In this document: one piece after another, positions 9,483-16,571 of the stretch
How the letters are laid out: each line of letters starts with the position of its first letter
Position numbering within the stretch: the stretch's first letter is position 1
Origin: a candidate division TA06 bacterium
GTDB taxonomy: Bacteria > Edwardsbacteria > AC1 > EtOH8
Direction of reading: 5' to 3'
DNA: 64,000 bases
NCBI GenBank assembly: GCA_016235665.1
Contig: JACRJI010000008.1
Span: forward strand, 62,001 to 126,000
The notes under the pieces: model-generated
The model's database searches: none
What the model was told of the DNA's origin: nothing
Seen by the model: the letters and a program-made list of their open reading frames with translations, nothing else
Program-made: the position numbers and the translations under genes

Positions 9483-10607
9483 ATGAAAGATATGAAAAAT
9501 CCATTACCGCCGGAAACCTATGTCCAGCGCCTGAGACCAAGGGAGGAGGACATCCGGGGGCCGTATTTCCGGGATCAGACGGCCGTCATCCATTCCATGC
9601 CTTTCCGGCGGCTGAAGCATAAGACACAGGTGTTCTTTTCCCCCGACAACGACCACGTCTGTACCCGGATGGAGCACACCCTGCACGTGGCCACCATCGC
9701 CGCCGCCATCTGCCGGGTGCTGGGTCTGGACGTGGACCTGGCCCAGGCCATCTCGCTGGGGCACGATCTGGGACACGCGCCTTTTGGCCACCGGGGCGAG
9801 GAGGTGCTGGACGATCTGTTGAAAGACCACGGCGGGTTCAACCACGAGCTTTACGCCTTAAGGGTGGTGGACAAGCTGGCCAACGACGGGGCCGGACTCA
9901 ACCTGACCTACGGGGTGAGGGACGGGATCATCTGCCATTGCGGGGAAAAATACGAAAAGCAGATCCAGCCCCGGAAAGAGCAGATCAATCTCAACGAAAT
10001 CAGGAAACTGGGAATTTATCCCAGCACCTACGAGGGATGCATCGTACGGATGTCCGACAAGATAAGCTATCTGGGCAGGGACATCGAGGACGGGATCCGG
10101 GCCGGGATAATCAACGAGGACGAGGTGCCGGGTAACATCAAACAGATATTGGGGCGCAAGAACGGCGAGATCATTGACACCCTGGTCAACGACCTGATTG
10201 ATGAATCCCAGAAGACCGGGTACATCTCCTTCTCCGATCGGAATCATCAATTGATGCGGGCTTTGTATGATTTCAACATGGCCAACATCTACACCTCGGC
10301 TCCGTTGGAGGAATACGGGATGTTCTGCGAAAAGATACTGAGGACCCTGTTCGCGGAACTTATCCAGGTGTATCAGAAGTACGGCCGGGAATATCCCAAA
10401 TACGATAATGATCCGGTGCCGCTGTTCCGCCGCTTCGGGCGCCACGTCCAGAAGCTGGCCGGAGTTTACAATCAGGAGCAGACCCCGGCCGCGGTGATAG
10501 TCAGCGATTACATAGCTGGAATGACCGACAACTACGCTCTGGCCTGCGTCCATGAGGTATTCATTCCCGAACCAATAAAATTCGACCTGCCCCGGTCATC
10601 AAACTGA
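9483..10607 (+). CDS. dgt: Deoxyguanosinetriphosphate triphosphohydrolase-like protein (HD domain)
   Basis: Hydrolyses dNTPs to deoxynucleosides and triphosphate. The 374-residue length fits the short bacterial dNTPase class. HD-domain ligands are visible: MEHTLHVATIAAAI (His near residue 65), SLGHDLGHAPFGHRGEEVLD (His-Asp near 94-95) and the later MSDKISYLGRDIEDGI region. The N-terminal PYFRDQTAVIHSMPFRRLKHKTQVF is characteristic of dGTPase-like proteins. The ATG at 9483 is chosen because AGGGA lies about 6 nt upstream; an in-frame ATG at 9420 would overlap the acyltransferase and adds an unconserved leader. Confidence 0.92.
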   Translation: MKDMKNPLPPETYVQRLRPREEDIRGPYFRDQTAVIHSMPFRRLKHKTQVFFSPDNDHVCTRMEHTLHVATIAAAICRVLGLDVDLAQAISLGHDLGHAPFGHRGEEVLDDLLKDHGGFNHELYALRVVDKLANDGAGLNLTYGVRDGIICHCGEKYEKQIQPRKEQINLNEIRKLGIYPSTYEGCIVRMSDKISYLGRDIEDGIRAGIINEDEVPGNIKQILGRKNGEIIDTLVNDLIDESQKTGYISFSDRNHQLMRALYDFNMANIYTSAPLEEYGMFCEKILRTLFAELIQVYQKYGREYPKYDNDPVPLFRRFGRHVQKLAGVYNQEQTPAAVIVSDYIAGMTDNYALACVHEVFIPEPIKFDLPRSSN

Positions 10608-10627
10608 AAAACAAAATCAGAGAAGAA

Positions 10628-12421
10628 ATGACTGTCTCCACACACTTGACCATAGAACAAGTGGCCCAGATGCTGCTGAAATGCGGCCGGATCTCCCCGG
10701 ACCAGCACCGGGAGATATTGATCAAAGTCCCGGTCCAACGGGCCAAGCTCCAGAAATACCAGGAGTCGGCGTACAGCCGCAGGCTGCACCAGGCCGCCAA
10801 TATCATCACACCGGCCGAGGTCATCTCTTCGCTGAATATCCAGATTCAGGGGCATCCGGGCAGGTTCCTGACCGAGGACATGATCACCCAGACCGTGGCC
10901 CAGGAACTGAACATGCCATATCGCAAGATAGACCCGTTGAAACTGCAGCTGGACGTGGTCACTTCACACGTAGCCCGGCCCTATGCCATCCGCCATCTGA
11001 TCGTGCCGCTGGAAGAAGAGTCCGGCACCGTGACCATGGCGGTGGCCGACCCGTCCAATCTGGAGATCCTGGAATCTTTGGAAACCGCCCGGAACATCAA
11101 GATCAAGCTGGTTCTCAGTTCCAAGACCGACATTCTGAAGATCGTCCGAGAGTTCTACGGATTCCGGGCCTCGGTCCGGGCGGCCGAAGTGGACCGGATA
11201 TCCTCGGAAGAGCTCAACAACCTGGAGCAGTTCGTCAAACTGAAGGGGCAGGAGGAGATCGAGGCCAACGATCAGCATGTCACCAGCGCGGTGGAATACC
11301 TGCTCCATTACGCCTTTGAACAGCGGGCCAGTGACATTCACATCGAGCCCAAGCGGGACAAATCATACATCCGGCTCCGGATAGACGGTGTGCTGCATTA
11401 CATATACACTATCCCCCGCAACCTTCACGCTCCCATCATCTCCCGGATCAAGATCATGTCCAGGATGAACATCGCCGACAAGCGGCGGCCCCAGGACGGC
11501 AGGATCAAGACCAATTTCGCCGGCAAGGATATCGAGCTCAGGGTCTCCACCGTCCCGGTGACCTTCGGGGAAAAGGTGGTGATCCGGATCTTCGACCCCG
11601 AGATCCTGATGCAGGACCTTGACCAGCTGGGATTCTATCCCCGGGAATACCAGACATACAACGCCTTCATCCGGCGGCCCAACGGCATCATCCTGGTGAC
11701 CGGACCCACCGGCTCGGGCAAGACCACGACTTTATATTCCTCGCTAAAAGCCCTGTCCTCGCCCGAGGTCAACATCATCTCGGTGGAGGACCCCATCGAA
11801 ATGGTGATCGAGGAATTCAACCAGATCGGGGTCCAGCCGGCGGCCGGGGTCACGTTCTCCACCATCCTGCCCAGCATCCTGCGCCAGGACCCGGATATCA
11901 TCATGGTGGGAGAGATCCGCGACCGGGAGACGGCCGAACACGCCATTCAGGCGGCCCTGACCGGGCACCTGGTGCTTACCACTCTGCATACCAACGATGC
12001 CCCTTCGGCCATGGTCCGGCTGCTGGACATAGGGATACCCTATTACCTGATATCCTCCACCGTGATCGGCGTGATGGCCCAGCGCCTGGTGCGGAGGATC
12101 TGCCCCAATTGCCGCCGGGAGCGGACGGCCAGCCCCGAGGATTTTGAAGGGTTCCCCGCCGGGGAGCGCCCGGCCAAGATATACTACGGCGAGGGCTGCG
12201 TGGACTGCCGGGGAACGGGCTACAAGGGCCGGATCGGGATATTCGAGGTGATGGAGATGACCGACAACCTGAAGGCCGTGTTGACCTCCAACAACGCCAA
12301 CCTCAGCGAGATATACAAGACGGCCGCTGCCGACGGCATGGTCTCCCTAAAGCAGGTGGCTTTGCAGAAAATGCTGGAGGGATTGACGACTTATGAAGAA
12401 GTGATCTCGGTAAGCGGATAA
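10628..12421 (+). CDS. Type IV pilus / type II secretion assembly ATPase (PilB/GspE family)
   Basis: A 597-residue hexameric ATPase that powers pilus or pseudopilus extension at the inner membrane. An N-terminal helical segment (residues 1-60) precedes an MshEN/T2SSE_N domain (about 75-170, with FLTEDMITQTVAQELNMPYRKI). The ATPase core follows: SDIHIEPKRDKSYIRLRIDGVLH, Walker A GPTGSGKTTT from residue 359, Asp box SVEDPIE, Walker B-type PDIIMVGEIRDRETAEHAIQAALTGHLVLTTLHTNDA written here only as the region near 425-460, and a C-terminal tetracysteine zinc motif (CPNC near 492, CVDC near 523). MshEN domains often bind c-di-GMP, but the key motif here is imperfect. No pilus assembly platform gene is adjacent. 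Confidence 0.93.
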   Translation: MTVSTHLTIEQVAQMLLKCGRISPDQHREILIKVPVQRAKLQKYQESAYSRRLHQAANIITPAEVISSLNIQIQGHPGRFLTEDMITQTVAQELNMPYRKIDPLKLQLDVVTSHVARPYAIRHLIVPLEEESGTVTMAVADPSNLEILESLETARNIKIKLVLSSKTDILKIVREFYGFRASVRAAEVDRISSEELNNLEQFVKLKGQEEIEANDQHVTSAVEYLLHYAFEQRASDIHIEPKRDKSYIRLRIDGVLHYIYTIPRNLHAPIISRIKIMSRMNIADKRRPQDGRIKTNFAGKDIELRVSTVPVTFGEKVVIRIFDPEILMQDLDQLGFYPREYQTYNAFIRRPNGIILVTGPTGSGKTTTLYSSLKALSSPEVNIISVEDPIEMVIEEFNQIGVQPAAGVTFSTILPSILRQDPDIIMVGEIRDRETAEHAIQAALTGHLVLTTLHTNDAPSAMVRLLDIGIPYYLISSTVIGVMAQRLVRRICPNCRRERTASPEDFEGFPAGERPAKIYYGEGCVDCRGTGYKGRIGIFEVMEMTDNLKAVLTSNNANLSEIYKTAAADGMVSLKQVALQKMLEGLTTYEEVISVSG

Positions 12422-12450
12422 AAAGTATTAGAACTTAAAAAAATAGTTAT

Positions 12451-12708
12451 ATGAAGATTAAAGTCATCTTGTTGCGTATATTTGAAAATGTACTTCTTGC
12501 TGGGGCCTTATTGGTAGTTATTCCAACGGTTCCTTCTGATATTTCGGAGAAGTTATCATTTTCATTTTTAAGCGTTATTCTATTTATTGCTAATAGAATA
12601 TTAGTTCTAAAACGAAAGGCTGATAATTTAATTATCATTATTATACAAGTTATTGTATATGCTCTTTTTGCCTATGGGATTTATGAAAGAGTTCTAATGG
12701 GTAATTGA
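12451..12708 (+). CDS. Small AT-rich membrane protein of unknown function
   Basis: An 85-residue predicted membrane protein with three hydrophobic stretches (about residues 11-27, 35-50 and 58-76). No family is recognised. The gene is strikingly AT-rich beside its GC-rich neighbours and uses codons such as ATT, TTA and AAA freely, which suggests recent acquisition. It sits 29 nt after the ATPase gene and 8 nt before the thioesterase gene, in the same direction. A short minus-strand frame overlaps it (12447-12638), but the plus frame fits the spacing better. Confidence 0.55.
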   Translation: MKIKVILLRIFENVLLAGALLVVIPTVPSDISEKLSFSFLSVILFIANRILVLKRKADNLIIIIIQVIVYALFAYGIYERVLMGN

Positions 12709-12716
12709 GGAAGTAA

Positions 12717-13139
12717 ATGAAACTCAACGACGATCATTTCTGCTTCGCTTGCGGCCATAAAAATTCCGACGGCCTGCAGCTGAAGTTCACCTACCCTCAG
12801 CCGGGAACCTGCCGGGCCGAATTCGTACCGGAGCAGAAATACCAGGGCTGGAGTGGCATTTTGCACGGTGGCATCATCTCCACGCTTTTGGACGAGGCCC
12901 TGGCCCATGCCGTGGGCGAGGCGGAAGGGGGAGGCGGGGCCTCCGAAGCGGTGACCGCCGAACTGACGGTCAGGTTCAAAAAGCCGGTAAGAATAGACAA
13001 CAAAATAGTTCTTACTGGCAAGGTGGACAAAGACAACGGGAAAATAGTAGAAGCCAGTTCTGAGATCACGGATGAAACAGGTTTGGTGCTGGCCAGCGCC
13101 AGGGGAAAATTGGTCAGGCCGGCAGTTAAGGCCGGATAA
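12717..13139 (+). CDS. PaaI/YiiD-type hotdog thioesterase
   Basis: A 140-residue single hotdog-fold protein, probably an acyl-CoA thioesterase. It begins with FCFACGHKNSDGLQLKF, the CFxCG start common in this subfamily, and has the catalytic region WSGILHGGIISTLLDEALAHA with the HGGI motif. The final strands are TAELTVRFKKPVRIDNKIVLTG-like in order, with ASARGKLV at the end. A strong ribosome-binding site (GAGGAAG) precedes the ATG. The acyl substrate cannot be told from sequence. Confidence 0.9.
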   Translation: MKLNDDHFCFACGHKNSDGLQLKFTYPQPGTCRAEFVPEQKYQGWSGILHGGIISTLLDEALAHAVGEAEGGGGASEAVTAELTVRFKKPVRIDNKIVLTGKVDKDNGKIVEASSEITDETGLVLASARGKLVRPAVKAG

Positions 13140-13157
13140 AAATAAAGAGGAGCGCAA

Positions 13158-13523
13158 ATGGTAAAAATAATTTCATATTGTGGATTGGATTGCTCGGCCT
13201 GCCCGGCTTATATAGCTGCTCAAAAGGACGATCCCGAATTGCGGGCCAACACAGCCGCCCATTGGTCAAAACTTTACCAGTCAGACATCAAACCCGAGGA
13301 TGTATTCTGCCAGGGCTGTCATTCTGACGGGGAAAGGCTTTTCAACCACTGCCGGGTCTGCCTGATGAGGCAATGCGGAAAGAATCTCAAGCTGAAGAAC
13401 TGCGCCCATTGCCCCGATTATGCTTGCGAGAAACTGAAGCCATTCCTGGAAATGGTGCCCGAGGCCAAAGCCAATCTGGAAAGCATCAGGCAAAAGAATA
13501 CAAAGCAGGCAAAAAGCCGATGA
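13158..13523 (+). CDS. DUF3795 cysteine-rich protein
   Basis: A 121-residue cytoplasmic protein with the DUF3795 pattern: YCGLDCSACPAY at the start, then CQGCHSDG, HCRVCLMRQCG and CAHCPDYACEKL. The many CxxC-type pairs suggest zinc or iron-sulfur binding. The biochemical role of DUF3795 is unknown. A GAGGAG ribosome-binding site precedes the ATG. Its stop overlaps the start of the phospholipase-D-like gene (ATGA), so the two are probably translated together. Confidence 0.88.
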   Translation: MVKIISYCGLDCSACPAYIAAQKDDPELRANTAAHWSKLYQSDIKPEDVFCQGCHSDGERLFNHCRVCLMRQCGKNLKLKNCAHCPDYACEKLKPFLEMVPEAKANLESIRQKNTKQAKSR

Positions 13524-14047
13524 CGGAATTCATCACCGACGGACAGATATACCAAAAGGTGATACAGGAGGAGATCCCCAAGGCCCGAAAATTCCTGTGG
13601 CTGGCCACCTCGGACCTGAAAGACCTTTATGTGGCCGAAGGCAGGCGGATGGTGCCTTTTTTAAAAGTGCTGTCCGGACTTTGCCAAAGCGGTGTGGAAC
13701 TGAGGCTGATCCACGCCAAGGAGCCGGGGCCGAACTTCCGCAAGGATTTCGACCGCTATCCCCCGCTGATAGAGGGGTTGGAGAGACTGCTTTGCCCCAG
13801 GGTCCATTTTAAAACGGTGATAGTGGACGGAAAGTTTGCCTACTCCGGCAGCGCCAACCTGACCGGGGCCGGGATGGGCGCCAAGTCAGATGGCAGAAGG
13901 AATTTTGAATCGGGTTTTGTTACTGCGGAGAAAGACCTGGTGAACAGTATAATGAAACAGTATGATGAATTATGGATGGGAAAACACTGTGAAGCCTGCC
14001 AGCGCAAAGCCTATTGCACAGAGTACAAGGACATCCTGGACCAGTGA
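13520..14047 (+). CDS. Phospholipase D-like protein with a single HKD motif
   Basis: A 175-residue protein with one HxK(x)4D catalytic motif (HFKTVIVDGKFAYSGSANLTGAG), so two subunits would be needed for a complete PLD active site, as in Nuc-type nucleases. No signal peptide is seen; the ATG at 13520 overlaps the DUF3795 stop. An upstream extension of the frame to 13373 only re-reads the DUF3795 gene and is discarded. The C-terminus carries a small cysteine cluster (CEACQRKAYC) that could bind metal, matching the Cys-rich partner upstream. It may act on nucleic acid or phospholipid; the sequence does not decide. Confidence 0.82.
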   Translation: MTEFITDGQIYQKVIQEEIPKARKFLWLATSDLKDLYVAEGRRMVPFLKVLSGLCQSGVELRLIHAKEPGPNFRKDFDRYPPLIEGLERLLCPRVHFKTVIVDGKFAYSGSANLTGAGMGAKSDGRRNFESGFVTAEKDLVNSIMKQYDELWMGKHCEACQRKAYCTEYKDILDQ

Positions 14048-14053
14048 AGAATC

Positions 14054-15445
14054 ATGAGTAAATCTGGCGGGTCATTGCCTGTCCCCAGGGCATATATCGT
14101 TTCGCTGGGCTGTTCCAAGAACCGGGTGGACACCGAGATCATGATCGGCCAGCTCATTCGGGCCGGGTATCAGATCACCGGAATGCTGAACCAAGCCGAC
14201 GCAGTCATCGTCAATACCTGCGGCTTCCTGCAGGAGTCCGTGAACGAGGCCCTGGCCGAACTGGCGGCCCTGGCAGGGCACAAGAAAAAGTCCGGCTTCC
14301 GGCTGGTGGCCACAGGCTGTCTGGTGCAGAGGATGGAAAAGGAACTGTTGCGCGAAGTTCCTGAGATCGACGCCTTGGTCGGTGTGCATGGCTACAAGGA
14401 CATCGTTTCCGCCGTAACCGGAAAAAAGAAATTGTCCGTCTCCAAAATCGCTTGTGATCATTCCTCGTCATTCTACCGTAATCGCATTATGACCACCGGT
14501 CCGGGCTGGGCCTATCTCCGCATTGCCGACGGCTGCGACAACAATTGTTCCTACTGCCTGATCCCCAAGATACGGGGAAGGTTCCGCAGCCGGAAGATGG
14601 GGGAGATCATCGCTGAGGCTAATATTTTGGCAGGCAAAGGCGTCAAGGAGATCAACCTGATCGCCCAGGACACCACCAATTACGGCTTAGATCTGTACGG
14701 TGAAAGAATGTTGGGGGATCTGCTGCTGAGGCTGGACAAGGTCAAGGGTTTGGAATGGATCAGGTTGCTGTATACCCATCCGGCCCATTATGATCAAAAG
14801 CTGATCCGGGTCCTTAAACAAAGTTCCAAGACAGTAAAATATCTGGATATCCCCCTGCAGCACAGCCAGAGCAAAGTTTTAAAGGCCATGAACCGCGGAA
14901 TGGATCAAAAAATAACAGGATCACTGATCTCTGAACTGCGCCAGGAAATCCCCAAGCTGGCAATAAGAACGACCTTCATGACCGGCTTTCCGGGCGAGAC
15001 CGAAACCGATTTTAATGCCCTGTTGGATTTTGTTTCCCGGCAAAAATTTGAAAAACTTGGCGCCTTTGCCTTTTCTCCGGAACCGGGAACCAAAGCATCC
15101 ATGTTGAGCAAACAAGTGAGCCGCCCGTTCAAGCAAAGCAGGCTTCATGAACTGATGGCTTTGCAGAGGAATATCTCAGGCCTCTGCAACAGGTCCCGGA
15201 TCGGCCAGGGATACAGGGTATTGGTGGAGGGGCCGGTGATAAAAGGATCCCCCGTTCCTTACAAAACGGGGTATAGTTATTACGGCCGCAGTTATGCCGA
15301 GGCCCCGGAGGTGGACGGAAAGGTATACATCAAAACAAACAAAAAACTGATTCCTGGAAATTTTGTCAAAGTCAGGATCAATAAGGCCTGGATCTACGAT
15401 CTTGGCGGTACGTTAATCAACGATCATGATTGGATTATATGCTAA
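14054..15445 (+). CDS. rimO: Ribosomal protein S12 methylthiotransferase RimO
   Basis: Radical-SAM enzyme that methylthiolates the conserved Asp of ribosomal protein S12. The 463-residue protein has the UPF0004 N-terminal domain with three cluster cysteines (SLGCSKNRVDTE, NTCGF, TGCLVQR), the radical-SAM motif CDNNCSYC (Cys161, Cys165, Cys168), the RimO-typical RIADGCD and IPKIRGRFRSR sequences, and a C-terminal TRAM domain (about 395-455). SLGCSKN and the EPGT motif favour RimO over MiaB. The gene starts 6 nt after the PLD-like gene and its stop overlaps the prepilin peptidase gene. Confidence 0.95.
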   Translation: MSKSGGSLPVPRAYIVSLGCSKNRVDTEIMIGQLIRAGYQITGMLNQADAVIVNTCGFLQESVNEALAELAALAGHKKKSGFRLVATGCLVQRMEKELLREVPEIDALVGVHGYKDIVSAVTGKKKLSVSKIACDHSSSFYRNRIMTTGPGWAYLRIADGCDNNCSYCLIPKIRGRFRSRKMGEIIAEANILAGKGVKEINLIAQDTTNYGLDLYGERMLGDLLLRLDKVKGLEWIRLLYTHPAHYDQKLIRVLKQSSKTVKYLDIPLQHSQSKVLKAMNRGMDQKITGSLISELRQEIPKLAIRTTFMTGFPGETETDFNALLDFVSRQKFEKLGAFAFSPEPGTKASMLSKQVSRPFKQSRLHELMALQRNISGLCNRSRIGQGYRVLVEGPVIKGSPVPYKTGYSYYGRSYAEAPEVDGKVYIKTNKKLIPGNFVKVRINKAWIYDLGGTLINDHDWIIC

Positions 15446-16299
15446 TTGCTCTGATCTTCTTTCTTTTTGGCCTGCTGTTCGGTTCTTTTGCCAATGTCTG
15501 CATCTGGCGGATCCCCCGCAAGGAGGAAGTGGTGGTAAAACCCTCCCATTGTCCCGATTGCGGTGCCGCCATCAAATGGTATCAGAACATTCCGGTTGCC
15601 AGTTACCTGCTTTTGCGGGGCCGGTGCAGTGATTGCCATAAAACTATCTCCCTGCAGTATCCGATGGCGGAGCTGGCGGGAGGAGTCCTTTTTGCCGCCG
15701 CTTACCTGAAATTCGGTTTGGACTGGCGCCTGGCCGGGTATCTGCCTTTTTTGTGGGCCCTGCTGGTCATTTCGGTCATAGACCTCAGACATTATATAAT
15801 ACCTGATCTGCTGAGCCTTCCAGGGATGGGTCTGGGTCTGGTTTTTGGACTGGCAGGGACTTTTATTCCTAACTTTAATCTTTCTGTTTTCGGGAATAAC
15901 GATCCTTTTGCTGTTTGGGCCTGGCTGGACAGTATGATGGGGATGCTGATGGGAGGAGGATTGATCTGGCTTTCGGCCTGGGGCGGGGAAAAGATATTCA
16001 AGCAGGAGGCCATGGGAGGCGGGGACATAAAACTGGCGGCAATGATCGGAGCTTTTGTGGGCTGGCAGGCAGTACTGATGGTCTTGTTCCTATCATTCCT
16101 GCTTGGCACCCTGGCAGGTGTTCCCCTGATGTTGCTGGATAAGCTGAAGAAAACAACTGAAATGTTTGAAGGAGTTTCCAAGGATCAGCCGGCCAAAGCC
16201 ATGATTCCTTTCGGTCCATTCTTGGCAATGGGAGCAGTGATCACAATGCTGGCTGGAAAAACCATCTGGGGATTTTATGCGGCTTTGCTGGTTAGATAG
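15439..16299 (+). CDS. Prepilin peptidase / N-methyltransferase (PilD family)
   Basis: An inner-membrane aspartic protease that cleaves and N-methylates type IV pilins and pseudopilins. The N-terminal FGSFANVCIWRIPRKE is family-typical. A four-cysteine zinc domain (CPDCG and CSDCH) precedes the aspartates: first site in VISVIDLRHYIIPD, second in the GxGD-type motif GGGDIKLAAMIGAFVG. About seven membrane segments are visible. The ATG at 15439 overlaps the end of rimO by 7 nt; a TTG at 15430 in the same frame is an alternative. Its likely client in this window is the pseudopilin at 60.2 kb. Confidence 0.93.
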   Translation: MLIALIFFLFGLLFGSFANVCIWRIPRKEEVVVKPSHCPDCGAAIKWYQNIPVASYLLLRGRCSDCHKTISLQYPMAELAGGVLFAAAYLKFGLDWRLAGYLPFLWALLVISVIDLRHYIIPDLLSLPGMGLGLVFGLAGTFIPNFNLSVFGNNDPFAVWAWLDSMMGMLMGGGLIWLSAWGGEKIFKQEAMGGGDIKLAAMIGAFVGWQAVLMVLFLSFLLGTLAGVPLMLLDKLKKTTEMFEGVSKDQPAKAMIPFGPFLAMGAVITMLAGKTIWGFYAALLVR

Positions 16300-16337
16300 C
16301 CATACAGAAATTATATTCAAAACTTTACGGCAGACAC

Positions 16338-16366
16338 TTGACAAACCGCCTGATTTCGGTTATAGT
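16338..16366 (+). promoter_or_regulatory. Sigma70-type promoter of the PorU-PorV locus
   Basis: TTGACA (16338-16343), a 17-nt spacer, then TATAGT (16361-16366): a perfect -35 box and a -10 box with five of six matches. Transcription would begin near 16373 and leave a leader of about 200 nt before the C25 peptidase gene. Confidence 0.8.
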
Positions 16367-16409
16367 TATTAAGTTAACAAAAGAAGCCACAAGGAGATAT
16401 TTGTATTAG

Positions 16410-16487
16410 AGCCGTTCAACGTCAGGGATTAAACAGGGAATTGAGAATATTTAGAATAGCCCTTTTTAGCGTACCCTGATATCGGCT
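16410..16487 (+). ncRNA. Candidate aptamer-like leader RNA (attenuator/riboswitch)
   Basis: This leader segment can fold into one long interrupted helix. Helix 1 is AGCCG (16410-16414) with CGGCT (16483-16487). Helix 2 is TCAGGG (16422-16427) with CCCTGA (16474-16479). Helix 3 is GGG/CCC (16436-16438 with 16460-16462) extended by ATT/AAT. Two internal loops (ATTAAACA against TTTTTAGCGTA; TTCAACG against TAT) resemble ligand-binding loops. Its 3' arm is also the 5' arm of the antiterminator (16477-16487). No known riboswitch class is firmly recognised. Confidence 0.6.
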
Positions 16488-16536
16488 TGGTATTATCTCT
16501 GTTGGCAATGGATTTTGCCATATTTAGCCGGTATCA
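16477..16536 (+). promoter_or_regulatory. Antiterminator pairing
   Basis: Positions 16477-16487 (TGATATCGGCT) can pair over 11 bp, with one G-U, with 16526-16536 (AGCCGGTATCA). This takes up the left arm of the terminator. A second copy of AGCCG (16526) thus competes with the first copy (16410) for the same CGGCT. The loop contains a small hairpin, TGGCAA/TTGCCA (16503-16520). Confidence 0.65.
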
Positions 16537-16559
16537 ATCAATTGATACCGGTTTTTTTT
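16528..16559 (+). terminator. Intrinsic terminator just before the C25 peptidase gene
   Basis: A perfect 10-bp stem, CCGGTATCAA (16528-16537) with TTGATACCGG (16542-16551), a 4-nt loop and eight T residues. It ends 12 nt before the ATG at 16572, so it acts on this gene's own leader rather than on an upstream gene alone. Confidence 0.88.
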
Positions 16560-16571
16560 ATTTTATTTTTT

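Noticed and set aside
16515-16571. Upstream TTG start of the C25 peptidase
   Set aside because: This extension would be translated through the intrinsic terminator hairpin and gives no proper signal peptide; ATG 16572 does.
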